Both the position numbers and the translations under genes were made by a program. Below are positions 33,536-42,280 of a stretch of 64,000 bases of DNA, piece by piece. Under the pieces are notes generated by a model. The model was not told the DNA's origin. It was given only the letters and a program-made list of their open reading frames with translations, and made no database searches. This DNA is from Imperialibacter sp963977595 (GTDB lineage: Bacteria; Bacteroidota; Bacteroidia; Cytophagales; Cyclobacteriaceae): the NCBI RefSeq assembly GCF_048007035.1, contig NZ_CP180355.1, forward strand, positions 1,364,001 through 1,428,000. The letters are read 5' to 3'. Each line of letters begins with the position of its first letter. The first letter of the stretch is position 1.

Positions 33536-36500
33536 ATGAAAAATTCATTCAAGCATTTACTTTCCCTTATTGTCTTTTTGATTTGTGCCGGGCCAAATAG
33601 TGAGGTTTTTGCCCAGAACTGGCCCAAACTATTTAAGAAAGCCAATGACTCCTACGCCGTTGGCGACTACCCCAAGGCCAAAAAGTCGGCCGGTAAAATT
33701 GTTAAGAAAACTACCAAAAAATTGGGAGCAGAGAACAAGTACCTGGCAAGTGCCCTGGTGCTTGAGGCTCAAATAGACTGGGCTGCCGGGCTGCACAAAG
33801 ACATGGCAGATAAAATAAGCCGGGGTGTGGCAATGAGCGCCAAGGTAAATGGTGAAACGTCGGTGGATCATGGCCTTCTTCTCTATGAAGCTGCCCATGT
33901 TTGGGCAGACTATGGGCACTTCGTCAACGCACAGGACCTTCTTACTAAAGCGAAGGCTGTATTGGAGGCAAGCGGTGCCTCCAATGAGGAAATGAAAATA
34001 AGGCTGGCTTTGCTGCAAACAAGAATACTGAAAGGCAAAGGCTTCTATGCCGATGTAGTCAAGTATATCAACAGCAACCTTGCAAGTACACAAGCTGCTT
34101 ACCAATCAGCTAGTGGCAAAGACCTCATTGCAAGCCTTAAGGGTGTCTATGGGGAGTTATTGATGCACAAAGCCGATGCGTTCCGACTCATGGGAGACTA
34201 TATCAGATCAGATTCGGCATTTATTTTTACTCAGCAATGGATTGGAAAAGAGCTTGGCAAAAACCCGCTTATTTACAGCCAAACGCTTTACCTCAATGCC
34301 AAGCTGCTGGAGGAAAATGGAATCGATCCCTCTGCATTGCCCAACCTGTATGAGGATGCCCTTAAAAATACAATGCGAATTCATTCAGCATCCCACATCG
34401 CCAGGCTGGACATGATGGAAAGCCTGATCCGCTCTTACTGGAGAATTGATAACTACTCTAAGACCAGCAATAACACCAACCAGTTCAGGGCCATACTTAA
34501 TAAGAGCTTTGAAAAGGGAAGCCTCAATCGGGCACGGCTTGAAACCCTGCCGATGGACATCAACGCACCCAGCACGAAGGTATTCGGCCAGGAAAAAGAT
34601 GCTGCCTCTAAGGCTTACGGTAATCTTTACCCAGAAATTCACCCTGAAAGACGAAGGATACTTGAATTTGCCTACCGTGCTGCCCAACTGAACAATAATG
34701 CGGAAAATGCGGAAAAGTACCTTCTGGACATTCTTAAAATAGAAAAAGACATGCTCGGTGCGGATGCACCTGAGTACCACCTTTCCAGGGTAATGCAAGC
34801 CAACTACCTCGTTGAATACTCCGACAAGTTTGCCGAAGCAAAGAAAATATATGATGAGAGCTTCCATGGGGTGATCGAAAAGGAATTTTCTCAAGGTCAT
34901 GTTGAGTACGTGAATATCCTCAACCATTTGGCGCAGTTTTATGAGGAAAATGACGATTTCAGCAATGCATCAAAAACACTTGACAAAGCACTGAATGTGT
35001 CTCGTGTGAAATACGACAACAAGGATGTAAACTATGGCGTTGAGTTGAATAAGATTGCGTCTCTGCAAATGAATATTGGAGAATATGAGAAAGCAGAAAA
35101 AAACATTCAGGAAGCAACAAATATTCTCGCCAAACCTTCCTCTCTTGAGGAAACACTTCATTATACCAACCTATTGACTACCAAAGCGAGATTAATGGTT
35201 ATTCAAGGCCTTTACGACGAGGCGGAAGACCTTCTTTTCGAGTCAGAACGAATCAAAGTTAAGAGTGGATTGAACCGATTGGGCTCTGCCGGACAAAACA
35301 CGGAAGACCTTGCTGAACTGTACTATCATTTAGGTAGATATAGTGATGCAACGGATTTGGTTGATAAATACCTGAAGAATACGGAAAAACAGTTTGGCAC
35401 CACAAGCAGGCACCTTTTGCGTCCGTTGGTTTTGAAGGCGCAATTGAAATTGGCTGCCGGTGAGTATACTGATGCCGAGTCGTTCGCAAGAAGATCTCTT
35501 AATATAGCAACGGCTGTGTTTCCAGCCTCCTCCTCCAAGCTGGCCAGCAGCCTGATAACCTTATCCCGGCTCTACACAACAATTGGAGACTACGAAAAAG
35601 CGGAGCAATTTATCTCCCAAGCCATTGCTAACCAGGAAAAGCAGTTCGGAAGGGGACATGTCGATGTTGGCCGCTCGCTGGCACAGCTGGGAATGATTAA
35701 ATTTTACGACGGCGCCAGTTTCAAGCAGCAACAAGACTTACTCGTTGAGGCAGAAAAAATCGTTGGAGCCAAGCTGGGAAGTAAAAACCCGCTCTATGCT
35801 GAAGTATTGAAAGATTTGGCCACCGTGAGTATTTATGCTGGCGAATATGACATTTCCCTCCAGTACCTTGAAGAAGCGTGGACGATCTGGAAAGACCGAA
35901 TAGGAAAGCGGAATAACGTTAATGCTGCTGTAGTCAACACGCTGAAAGGTGACATCCAGTACCAAAAGAGGCAATACGACAGGGCAGACAATTTTTACCA
36001 GGATGCCCTGAAGACGTACGCCAAATTTTTCTCCACCTCTCACCCTGAATATGTGAAAGTTTTGTCGAAGCTGGCAAAAACTTACTACATGAATGGGGAC
36101 ATTAGAAAGGCGCAGAATACTATTGAAGAGACTCTGGGCAACTACCAGGAGTTTATAAAGACCTACTTCCCAGCCCTAAGCGAAAGAGAAAAAGCCAAGT
36201 TTTGGAACACCATCAAGTCCGACTATGAGTTCTACAACACTTTGGCGTTAACGAGGATCGACAAGAAAGAGGACCTGATAGGCGACATTTACAATAACGC
36301 TTTACTCACCAAAGCACTTCTGCTGAACACATCAATAAAAATCAGAACCCGTATTCTTTCCAGCGGCGACAGCACGTTGATAAATATGTACAGCAGCTGG
36401 ATAGCCAAAAAAGCCCAGCTGACCAATGCGCTGTCAATGTCGAACGACCAGCTATTGGAAAACAATGTGAACCCGGCTCAACTTGTACAAGAGATGGAAG

Positions 36501-37759
36501 CACTGGAGAAACAGCTCAGCTTGAAGTCGGAAGTATTCGGTGAAGGCGTTGAAAACAAGGTTATCACCTGGCAGGATGTAAAAGCAGTCTTAGGCGAGAA
36601 TGAAAAGGGGGTCGAAATTGTGAGATTCCGTTATTTCGACCATGATTTTACTGACTCAGTCATGTACGCTGTCATCTATGTCGACAATGAAAAGCGCAGC
36701 AAGCCGAAACTGGTGTTACTTAGGAACGGTGCTGATCTGGAAGGCAGGTATATGAAGCTGTATCGGAACAGTATTAAGTTCAAAATCGAAGATGATTATT
36801 CATATGATCAGTTCTGGAAACCCATCGTTGAAGCTGTAGGGCAAACATCTACAATCTACCTTTCTGCCGACGGTGTTTATAACCAAATCAATTTGGAGGC
36901 GATACCGACCGGTGATGGTAAATATGTCCTCGACAATTCCAACATCATCCTTGTGAGTAATACGAGGGACCTTGTAAACAGGAGCAAGAAAAAGAAAGCA
37001 CAGGCACCCGCTGAAAACCTGGCATTGATGTTTGGGGATCCAATTTATTATGTAAAGTCAGAGGGCGCAACTCCAGGAAACGAGAACTTAGCAAAAAGCA
37101 TTGGCATGAGTGAAGTACAGCGACTTCCCGGCACACATGAAGAAGTGGTTGAACTCAAAAAACTGCTTAACGATAATGGCTGGAAAACGCAGGACTATCT
37201 CGAACTCAAGGCGGGTGAAGATCAGGTGAAATCAATGAAAAGCCCAAAAGTATTCCATATTGCCACACACGGGTTCTTCCAGCCGGCGATTGAAGAAAAT
37301 AACATATTTGCCGGACTCAACGAGTCGAAAGCTTACGACAACCCTTTGCTTCGATCTGGGCTGCTGATGGCCGGAGCTGGCGACATATTGAACGAAAGCG
37401 CCTACAACTACAACAGCCAAAGTGGCATCCTAACCGCCTATGAGGCCATGAACCTCAACCTGGATCAAACTGATTTGGTTGTGCTGAGTGCCTGCGAAAC
37501 AGGGCTTGGTGAAATGGAAGCTGGAGAAGGTGTATATGGACTGCAACGAGCCTTTCTGGTTGCCGGAGCCAAAACAATCATCATGAGCTTATTCAAAGTA
37601 TCTGATGAGGCCACACAGCAGCTGATGGTGAAGTTTTACCAGAAGTGGATCACCACCGGAGATAAACGCAGGGCTTTCATTGATGCTAAGAAAGAGATAA
37701 GGAATGAGTATCGTGACCCGATCTACTGGGGGCCTTTTGTAATGATAGGTTTAGATTAA
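33536..37759 (+). CDS. Exported TPR-CHAT protein (caspase-like fold)
   Basis: The 1407-residue protein has a Sec signal peptide (MKNSFKHLLSLIVFLICAGPNSEVFA, cut before Q), then about 900 residues of tetratricopeptide repeats (for example GDYEKAEQFISQAIANQEKQFGRGHVDVGRSLAQLG), a helical linker and a C-terminal CHAT domain (about 1080-1405). The caspase-type dyad is visible: His in VFHIATHGFFQP (about 1243) and Cys in VVLSACETGLGEMEAGEGVYGLQRAFLVAGA (about 1319). CHAT domains are proteases in systems such as gRAMP/Craspase and gasdermin defence, but many exported ones have no known role. The ATG is 27 bp after mutB, so it may be on the same transcript. It converges on the FecR-like/CHASE2 operon. 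Confidence 0.93.
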   Translation: MKNSFKHLLSLIVFLICAGPNSEVFAQNWPKLFKKANDSYAVGDYPKAKKSAGKIVKKTTKKLGAENKYLASALVLEAQIDWAAGLHKDMADKISRGVAMSAKVNGETSVDHGLLLYEAAHVWADYGHFVNAQDLLTKAKAVLEASGASNEEMKIRLALLQTRILKGKGFYADVVKYINSNLASTQAAYQSASGKDLIASLKGVYGELLMHKADAFRLMGDYIRSDSAFIFTQQWIGKELGKNPLIYSQTLYLNAKLLEENGIDPSALPNLYEDALKNTMRIHSASHIARLDMMESLIRSYWRIDNYSKTSNNTNQFRAILNKSFEKGSLNRARLETLPMDINAPSTKVFGQEKDAASKAYGNLYPEIHPERRRILEFAYRAAQLNNNAENAEKYLLDILKIEKDMLGADAPEYHLSRVMQANYLVEYSDKFAEAKKIYDESFHGVIEKEFSQGHVEYVNILNHLAQFYEENDDFSNASKTLDKALNVSRVKYDNKDVNYGVELNKIASLQMNIGEYEKAEKNIQEATNILAKPSSLEETLHYTNLLTTKARLMVIQGLYDEAEDLLFESERIKVKSGLNRLGSAGQNTEDLAELYYHLGRYSDATDLVDKYLKNTEKQFGTTSRHLLRPLVLKAQLKLAAGEYTDAESFARRSLNIATAVFPASSSKLASSLITLSRLYTTIGDYEKAEQFISQAIANQEKQFGRGHVDVGRSLAQLGMIKFYDGASFKQQQDLLVEAEKIVGAKLGSKNPLYAEVLKDLATVSIYAGEYDISLQYLEEAWTIWKDRIGKRNNVNAAVVNTLKGDIQYQKRQYDRADNFYQDALKTYAKFFSTSHPEYVKVLSKLAKTYYMNGDIRKAQNTIEETLGNYQEFIKTYFPALSEREKAKFWNTIKSDYEFYNTLALTRIDKKEDLIGDIYNNALLTKALLLNTSIKIRTRILSSGDSTLINMYSSWIAKKAQLTNALSMSNDQLLENNVNPAQLVQEMEALEKQLSLKSEVFGEGVENKVITWQDVKAVLGENEKGVEIVRFRYFDHDFTDSVMYAVIYVDNEKRSKPKLVLLRNGADLEGRYMKLYRNSIKFKIEDDYSYDQFWKPIVEAVGQTSTIYLSADGVYNQINLEAIPTGDGKYVLDNSNIILVSNTRDLVNRSKKKKAQAPAENLALMFGDPIYYVKSEGATPGNENLAKSIGMSEVQRLPGTHEEVVELKKLLNDNGWKTQDYLELKAGEDQVKSMKSPKVFHIATHGFFQPAIEENNIFAGLNESKAYDNPLLRSGLLMAGAGDILNESAYNYNSQSGILTAYEAMNLNLDQTDLVVLSACETGLGEMEAGEGVYGLQRAFLVAGAKTIIMSLFKVSDEATQQLMVKFYQKWITTGDKRRAFIDAKKEIRNEYRDPIYWGPFVMIGLD

Positions 37760-37785
37760 TCCTATTACACGCAGCTGACTTGAAG

Positions 37786-37816
37786 GAGACTGTCGAAAGG
37801 CAGTCTCTTTTTTTTA
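37786..37816 (+). terminator. Intrinsic terminator after the CHAT gene
   Basis: GAGACTG pairs with CAGTCTC around a short loop and is followed by a run of T's. Confidence 0.92.
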
Positions 37817-38094
37817 TTGTTAACCGAGTCTTCGGTTAGAGGTTAGCATTCCCATCGCTTAAGAGTGGGGAAAGCATTGGTCAGATGAGCAGCTGCATCT
37901 GGATTGTGTCCTGCTCGCTGAAACGTACGGTCGAATAGGTGGCGTCGCATTGCCATCGGATCGCTCATCTGGAATCAGTTTAGAATGTCAAGGCCTGGTC
38001 TCATGGCATAACCACAGTCATGATAATCTCCGCTCTAGCGTTCACCTCTCTCACCTAAACCTAACCGCTTCCCTTTTGTCAATATACGGGCATA

Positions 38095-38121
38095 AAAAAA
38101 GGGGCTTGTGCCCCTTTTTTT
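38095..38121. terminator. Bidirectional intrinsic terminator after the FecR-like gene
   Basis: GGGGC-TTGT-GCCCC has six A's before and seven T's after it, so it works for the minus-strand CHASE2-FecR operon and as a second stop for the plus strand. Confidence 0.9.
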
Positions 38122-38137
38122 CTTTCTTACCTTCCTT

Positions 38138-39067
38138 TTAGTTAGCAGTGGCAACAAGGCCATTCTTTACAAGGAAGCTCTGGTACATGTCCTGGAAGTC
38201 CTGCACTTCAGGAGACATCTCGATAGCCTCTTCATACTTGGTAAGTGCATCAAGCACAAGGTTGTTTTCTTCGAAGAAAGAAGCATAAATAATCTTATTC
38301 AGCGGTGTTTCTTCGTTCACTTCACTCTTCAGTCCTTTGATGTTTTCGTTCACCTTGGCCGACTCAGTATTTGAAAGACGCTTGATACCGTAATCAGACG
38401 ACTTCATATCTTCGTCACCTTTAACCTTAACATTAAGTATCACAAGTCTTTCCTGCGCAAGCTTAGGGTTAGTGAAGTCAAGTTCATAAGCTGTCTGATC
38501 AGTTTCGATTTTAGCTACTTCCTCATCAAAGATGTTCTTCACAGTTACTATGTACGTTGCGTTACCTTCACCTACAGCTTTCCAGCGAACAATAGCATTG
38601 TCACCATAAAAGTCAACAGAATTAGGAAGCATTACGTTGATAGCAGACGTTAAAGCTCTTTCAACAGCACCAGTCGCTTTCATGTTTGACCGGTAGTTTC
38701 CGCCACCGTCACTTTCGTTCATTTTAGCAGCTATGTAGTTAGCATAACGGCTGGCAGTTGTAGAACTAGTGGCAGAAATTTTCGCCGACAAATCGTCGAT
38801 CTTTACAGTGCCAGGAGTTCTTATCTCGGTGGTTTTACCGCTGCTGTGCACCAGTCCGATGTAAGCGCCATTTGCAGCAATGATTTGATCACCTTTTGCA
38901 AGCGTTGCGCCAGTTTTCAGGGTTTCTGCCTGACTTGCACCAGCTTTTTTCACTTGGTTTTCACCTTTATTAGCCAATACCCGAAACTCATAACCCTGAG
39001 CCAATACACTGCTGCTCAAAAAGGTCAGCAATACCAAGAACGTCAAAAGAATTGTTCTCATTTTCAT
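38138..39067 (-). CDS. Secreted FecR-like domain protein
   Basis: The 309-residue protein has a signal peptide (MKMRTILLTFLVLLTFLSSSVLAQ). Residues 25-95 (EFRVLANKGENQV..LKTGATLAKGDQIIAANGAYIGLVHSSGKTTEIRTPGTVKI) match the FecR beta-sandwich pattern (stepwise GAxLxxGD and G-LVH). The rest contains a beta-rich middle part (DNAIVRWKAVGEGNATYIVTVKNIF, likely Ig-like) and a helical end (about 250-309). Unlike FecR anti-sigma proteins it has no membrane segment or cytoplasmic part, so it is free in the periplasm. It lies 19 bp after the CHASE2 gene and is very likely its partner. Confidence 0.85.
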   Translation of the reverse strand: MKMRTILLTFLVLLTFLSSSVLAQGYEFRVLANKGENQVKKAGASQAETLKTGATLAKGDQIIAANGAYIGLVHSSGKTTEIRTPGTVKIDDLSAKISATSSTTASRYANYIAAKMNESDGGGNYRSNMKATGAVERALTSAINVMLPNSVDFYGDNAIVRWKAVGEGNATYIVTVKNIFDEEVAKIETDQTAYELDFTNPKLAQERLVILNVKVKGDEDMKSSDYGIKRLSNTESAKVNENIKGLKSEVNEETPLNKIIYASFFEENNLVLDALTKYEEAIEMSPEVQDFQDMYQSFLVKNGLVATAN

Positions 39068-39086
39068 AGGTCTAATTTTTAATGTT

Positions 39087-40337
39087 TTACAATTTAATTT
39101 TTCTTTTTCTACTTTTAAAAAGCCCGGTGACTGAATTCTTCACCACGCTGTAATATACTTCCAGAGAATCACCGGCAAGGGCTATAGCCACCATGCCGAG
39201 CGTTAACTCAGGCTTATAATTGAATTTATCCAACACCCAAACATTCATAAAACTGATGCCCAAAACTTCCACCAGCTGTATCAATTTAGTGGCACCGTCG
39301 TACCACTTGGAATACACTCTGTATATGTAAGAGAAAGCCGCTACATTGATCAAACACAACAGCACACCAATTATAGCACCAGTTGTATCATCCATGGCAT
39401 CAATATAATCCTCATTGAGAATCATGGCCACAATGTTGGCATGTACAACCCCTCCAAACATATCCGGATAGGATCTTCCCGCAAACTGCGAGTTAATCGG
39501 CGAATAGTACTTGTCTTCTATTGTCAGTCTATCACCAAGGTACTCTCCTAAAAAGCAGAAGATCACAATCTTATCCTTAATCAGAGACGGGTCAAAATTC
39601 TGGTTAAAAACGTCATTAATATCAAGGGCAAAAAACATTGTGCCATACACCGAGGCACCGTAGTCCATCACATTACCTCTATAATTAATCGTTTCCCGCT
39701 CATTGTCTCTTTTCAACAACCTGTTTACCTTTTCAGGTTCCAAATACTGAGCCAGCTTTACAGCAAATGCCAGTTCTTGTTGCCCTGCTACCATCTCCTT
39801 GGGAGTGAACTCCCGGGTCATTTTCAATTCTTCCTGAGTTTGGGCATCTGTTATAAAATTAACAAACCCCGTCTCAGCGTACTGAGTGAACCTTGGGAGA
39901 GATTTCCCCAGAGAATCAAATTCATTTTTATCCTCGTCGAATGTTTCAAGCTTGCTGCCCATCACCAGATTTCCTACTCTGGACAGCGCATCTTGCAATG
40001 TGGCATCTACAGCAGAATCCTTGTGTGTTCTGAAGTAAGTATCCAGGCCAATTACTTTTGGTTCGTACTGATTGATAATGTCAACCATGTAACCAATATC
40101 AGCCCTGTTTACCCTGCCCAGGTTGACCAGCACAATCCTGTCATCAGGAATGGCCGGCTCCCTTAGTTGGGAGAATACCACATCAGTGAGCTCTACATCT
40201 CCAAGAGCGTCTCCAATCGGATCAAATAAGTCAAAGACCTTAAATGCGGTTACGGAATAAAATACCCACATCAGTAAGAATATGAAGGCTGTTCCAAAAA
40301 TCGAGTCCAGCCAAAATTCTCTTCTGTTTGCTTTCAT
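39087..40337 (-). CDS. CHASE2-domain membrane protein without output domain
   Basis: The 416-residue protein has a membrane segment at about 13-31 (FGTAFIFLLMWVFYSVTAF), a CHASE2 extracytoplasmic sensor domain (about 40-310, with DDRIVLVNLGRVNRADIGYMVDIINQYEPKVIGLDTYF, INYRG and the late motif DMFGGVVHANIVAMILNEDYI), then three membrane segments (about 325-395) and a short basic tail (KSRKRKIKL). Most CHASE2 proteins carry a kinase, cyclase or other cytoplasmic output domain after the three helices; none is present here. With the secreted FecR-like protein 19 bp downstream it probably forms an envelope sensing unit. Confidence 0.9.
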   Translation of the reverse strand: MKANRREFWLDSIFGTAFIFLLMWVFYSVTAFKVFDLFDPIGDALGDVELTDVVFSQLREPAIPDDRIVLVNLGRVNRADIGYMVDIINQYEPKVIGLDTYFRTHKDSAVDATLQDALSRVGNLVMGSKLETFDEDKNEFDSLGKSLPRFTQYAETGFVNFITDAQTQEELKMTREFTPKEMVAGQQELAFAVKLAQYLEPEKVNRLLKRDNERETINYRGNVMDYGASVYGTMFFALDINDVFNQNFDPSLIKDKIVIFCFLGEYLGDRLTIEDKYYSPINSQFAGRSYPDMFGGVVHANIVAMILNEDYIDAMDDTTGAIIGVLLCLINVAAFSYIYRVYSKWYDGATKLIQLVEVLGISFMNVWVLDKFNYKPELTLGMVAIALAGDSLEVYYSVVKNSVTGLFKSRKRKIKL

Positions 40338-40394
40338 AGTAGATTAGTTGCTTTGCCAACTGGTAAGTAACTAAATATTCACGAACCAACGATA

Positions 40395-40402
40395 CAAACA
40401 TA
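40395..40402 (-). promoter_or_regulatory. Candidate -7 element of the CHASE2-FecR operon
   Basis: The minus strand reads TATGTTTG (TAnnTTTG), 58 bases before the ATG at 40337. No TTTG is seen at the ideal -33 distance. Confidence 0.4.
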
Positions 40403-40508
40403 AGTAAAAGCCAAATTAAACTTAAAATAGAACAATTTTTTTTTCGGTTCTTTCGACGAAAGGAATTATTTGAAGGACGAATGTATATTGTGATCGGTTT
40501 AAACCTGT

Positions 40509-41522
40509 ATGACTTTTTCTTGGATGTCAACGAATATACCAAAAAGGCCAACATTAGAGGAGTTGATTAGCGGAATAATCAGGGGCGACAGGGTGGCTCT
40601 GGCCAGGGGTATTACCCTGGTGGAAAGCAAACTACCGTCTGACAGAGTGCTTGCTGAGCAACTGATTGACAGATTGTTAAGCAAAACAGGCAAGGCGACA
40701 AGAATTGGCGTGTCGGGCATACCAGGCGTTGGGAAGAGCACCTTCATAGAAGGCTTTGGTGAGCACCTCACCGGCTTAGGTAAAAGGGTGGCAGTATTGG
40801 CGGTTGACCCATCGAGCAAGCAGACCAAGGGCAGTATACTCGGCGACAAAACCAGAATGAATAAGCTCGCCGTCAACCCAAATGCCTACATACGACCCAC
40901 TCCTACGGGTTCTACCCTGGGGGGCGTTGCAGATCAGTCACGTGAGGCCATGTTACTGTGCGAAGCGGCCGGGTTCGATGTCATTTTGATAGAGACTGTG
41001 GGAGTAGGTCAATCGGAGACCCTGGTAAGAGACATGTGTGATTTCTTTCTGCTGCTGACAATGGCCGGAGCAGGCGATGACCTGCAGGGCATAAAGAAGG
41101 GCATTATGGAGATGGCCGACGCCATTGTGATTAACAAGGCTGATGGCGACAATATTCCAGCGGTCAGGAAGACCCTCCAGGAGCTTAAACAAGTGGTTCA
41201 CTACTTCCCGCTGCCCCCTTCCGGCTGGGTTACTCAGGTGACAACATGCTCCGCTCTTCTCGGCGAGGGAATAGGTGAGTTATGGACTTTGATTGAGTCG
41301 TTCAACGAAAAGATGACTGCCAATGGCTACCTGGCACACCAACGATCCCAGCAAAACCTGCAATGGATGCATCAGAAGCTTGATGGGCTTTTGAAACAGG
41401 AATTCAATAGTCTGGTAAAAGAGGAAGTCAAAGACCTCGCCGCAAAAGTGGAAAATAAAGAGCTAAACCCCGTAACTGCAGCCCACCAGCTGTTTGACCT
41501 CTACAAAAAAAAGAAGGGGTGA
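40509..41522 (+). CDS. meaB: MeaB-type GTPase, chaperone of methylmalonyl-CoA mutase
   Basis: The 337-residue G3E-family GTPase has the P-loop GVSGIPGVGKSTFIEGFG (about 68-85), VLAVDPSSKQTKGSILGDKTRM (switch region), DVILIETVGVGQSE and the guanine motif NKADGDN. An in-frame ATG five codons later is possible. It gates loading of adenosylcobalamin and rescue of the mutase encoded at 29.6-33.5 kb. Its last codons and stop lie in the terminator of the convergent gene. Confidence 0.96.
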   Translation: MTFSWMSTNIPKRPTLEELISGIIRGDRVALARGITLVESKLPSDRVLAEQLIDRLLSKTGKATRIGVSGIPGVGKSTFIEGFGEHLTGLGKRVAVLAVDPSSKQTKGSILGDKTRMNKLAVNPNAYIRPTPTGSTLGGVADQSREAMLLCEAAGFDVILIETVGVGQSETLVRDMCDFFLLLTMAGAGDDLQGIKKGIMEMADAIVINKADGDNIPAVRKTLQELKQVVHYFPLPPSGWVTQVTTCSALLGEGIGELWTLIESFNEKMTANGYLAHQRSQQNLQWMHQKLDGLLKQEFNSLVKEEVKDLAAKVENKELNPVTAAHQLFDLYKKKKG

Positions 41523-41532
41523 AATCACCCCT
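41505..41532 (-). terminator. Intrinsic terminator of the head-GIN gene, overlapping the meaB stop
   Basis: On the minus strand AGGGGTGA pairs with TCACCCCT with a two-base loop, followed by TTCTTTTTTTT. The + strand TGA stop of meaB is part of the stem. Confidence 0.8.
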
Positions 41533-41538
41533 CCATTG

Positions 41539-42219
41539 TTAGTTCATTCTTTTGACGGAGCCTGCTCCATTCGAGTCAGCGTACACTTTCTCAGGATCGC
41601 CCTTGTAGCGAACCGAGCCCGCTCCACTGCATTCTGCCCTAAGCTCCTTATTAGCTACCACCCGAGCCGTTCCCGCCCCTGAAGATTCCACCTCGGTGTA
41701 GTCACAATCGAAGTCCTCCGCATTGTAGCTGCCGGCACCGGTAATGTCAATGATTTGTTCTTTGGCCTTTCCCCGCAGAGTAAGCGTGCCAGCACCGGTC
41801 ATATCAGCTCTTAACCTGTCCGTCTCAATGATCAGCCGGGTAGAACCGGCTCCACTTACGTCCAAATCGAACGTCGAAGCCGTGATGACATCATCGCATA
41901 CAACTGTCGAAGCCCCGCTTAAATCCATGCCGTTGATGTTCGAAAACTCAATAGTCAGATTCATGGGCCCATTCGACCTGAAATTATTGTCTTTGATATA
42001 GACTTTCAAAGTGCTGCCAACAACCTCGGTTCGGATTCTGTCTATCACGTTGTCATCTGCATCAATGAATACCCTGTGCTTGCCGGTTTTCTTCAGTGTC
42101 ACTTTAAAAGCACCACCGATATCGAGGCTGCTGAACGAAGACAACTCTCTTGTTTCTTCTCCTGCCCAAGCCTGGCTGGCAATTAGTAATCCAAGTATAA
42201 GTACTCCTATCTTTCTCAT
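41539..42219 (-). CDS. Head-GIN (DUF2807) family secreted protein
   Basis: The 226-residue protein has a signal peptide (MRKIGVLILGLLIASQAWA) and a repeated beta-helix pattern with SGAG or TGAG turns (MDLSGASTVVC, LDVSGAGSTRL, ADMTGAGTLTL, IDITGAGSYNA, VESSGAGTARV, AECSGAGSVRY, SNGAGSVKRMN). This is typical of DUF2807 auto-transporter-adhesin-like head-GIN proteins, widespread in Bacteroidota and of unknown function. Signal and fold imply a periplasmic or surface location. It lies 61 bp after btuG in the same direction but no link to B12 uptake is implied by its family. Confidence 0.9.
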   Translation of the reverse strand: MRKIGVLILGLLIASQAWAGEETRELSSFSSLDIGGAFKVTLKKTGKHRVFIDADDNVIDRIRTEVVGSTLKVYIKDNNFRSNGPMNLTIEFSNINGMDLSGASTVVCDDVITASTFDLDVSGAGSTRLIIETDRLRADMTGAGTLTLRGKAKEQIIDITGAGSYNAEDFDCDYTEVESSGAGTARVVANKELRAECSGAGSVRYKGDPEKVYADSNGAGSVKRMN

Positions 42220-42280
42220 AATCGTTAGTTCATTTTGAGTAAAAGACGGCAGCTATCTTCAAGGGTTGCAGCACGGCTCT

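Larger units (their letters stand above)
37760..38137. other. Non-coding gap with two terminators
   Basis: This 378 bp region between the convergent CHAT gene and FecR-like gene holds a terminator at each end. In between is a short hairpin TAACCGA/TCGGTTA near 37820-37837 and otherwise nothing I can assign. Confidence 0.6.

Noticed and set aside
38138..39067. Anti-sigma factor FecR proper
   Set aside because: It has a signal peptide, no membrane helix or cytoplasmic part and no sigma factor gene nearby.
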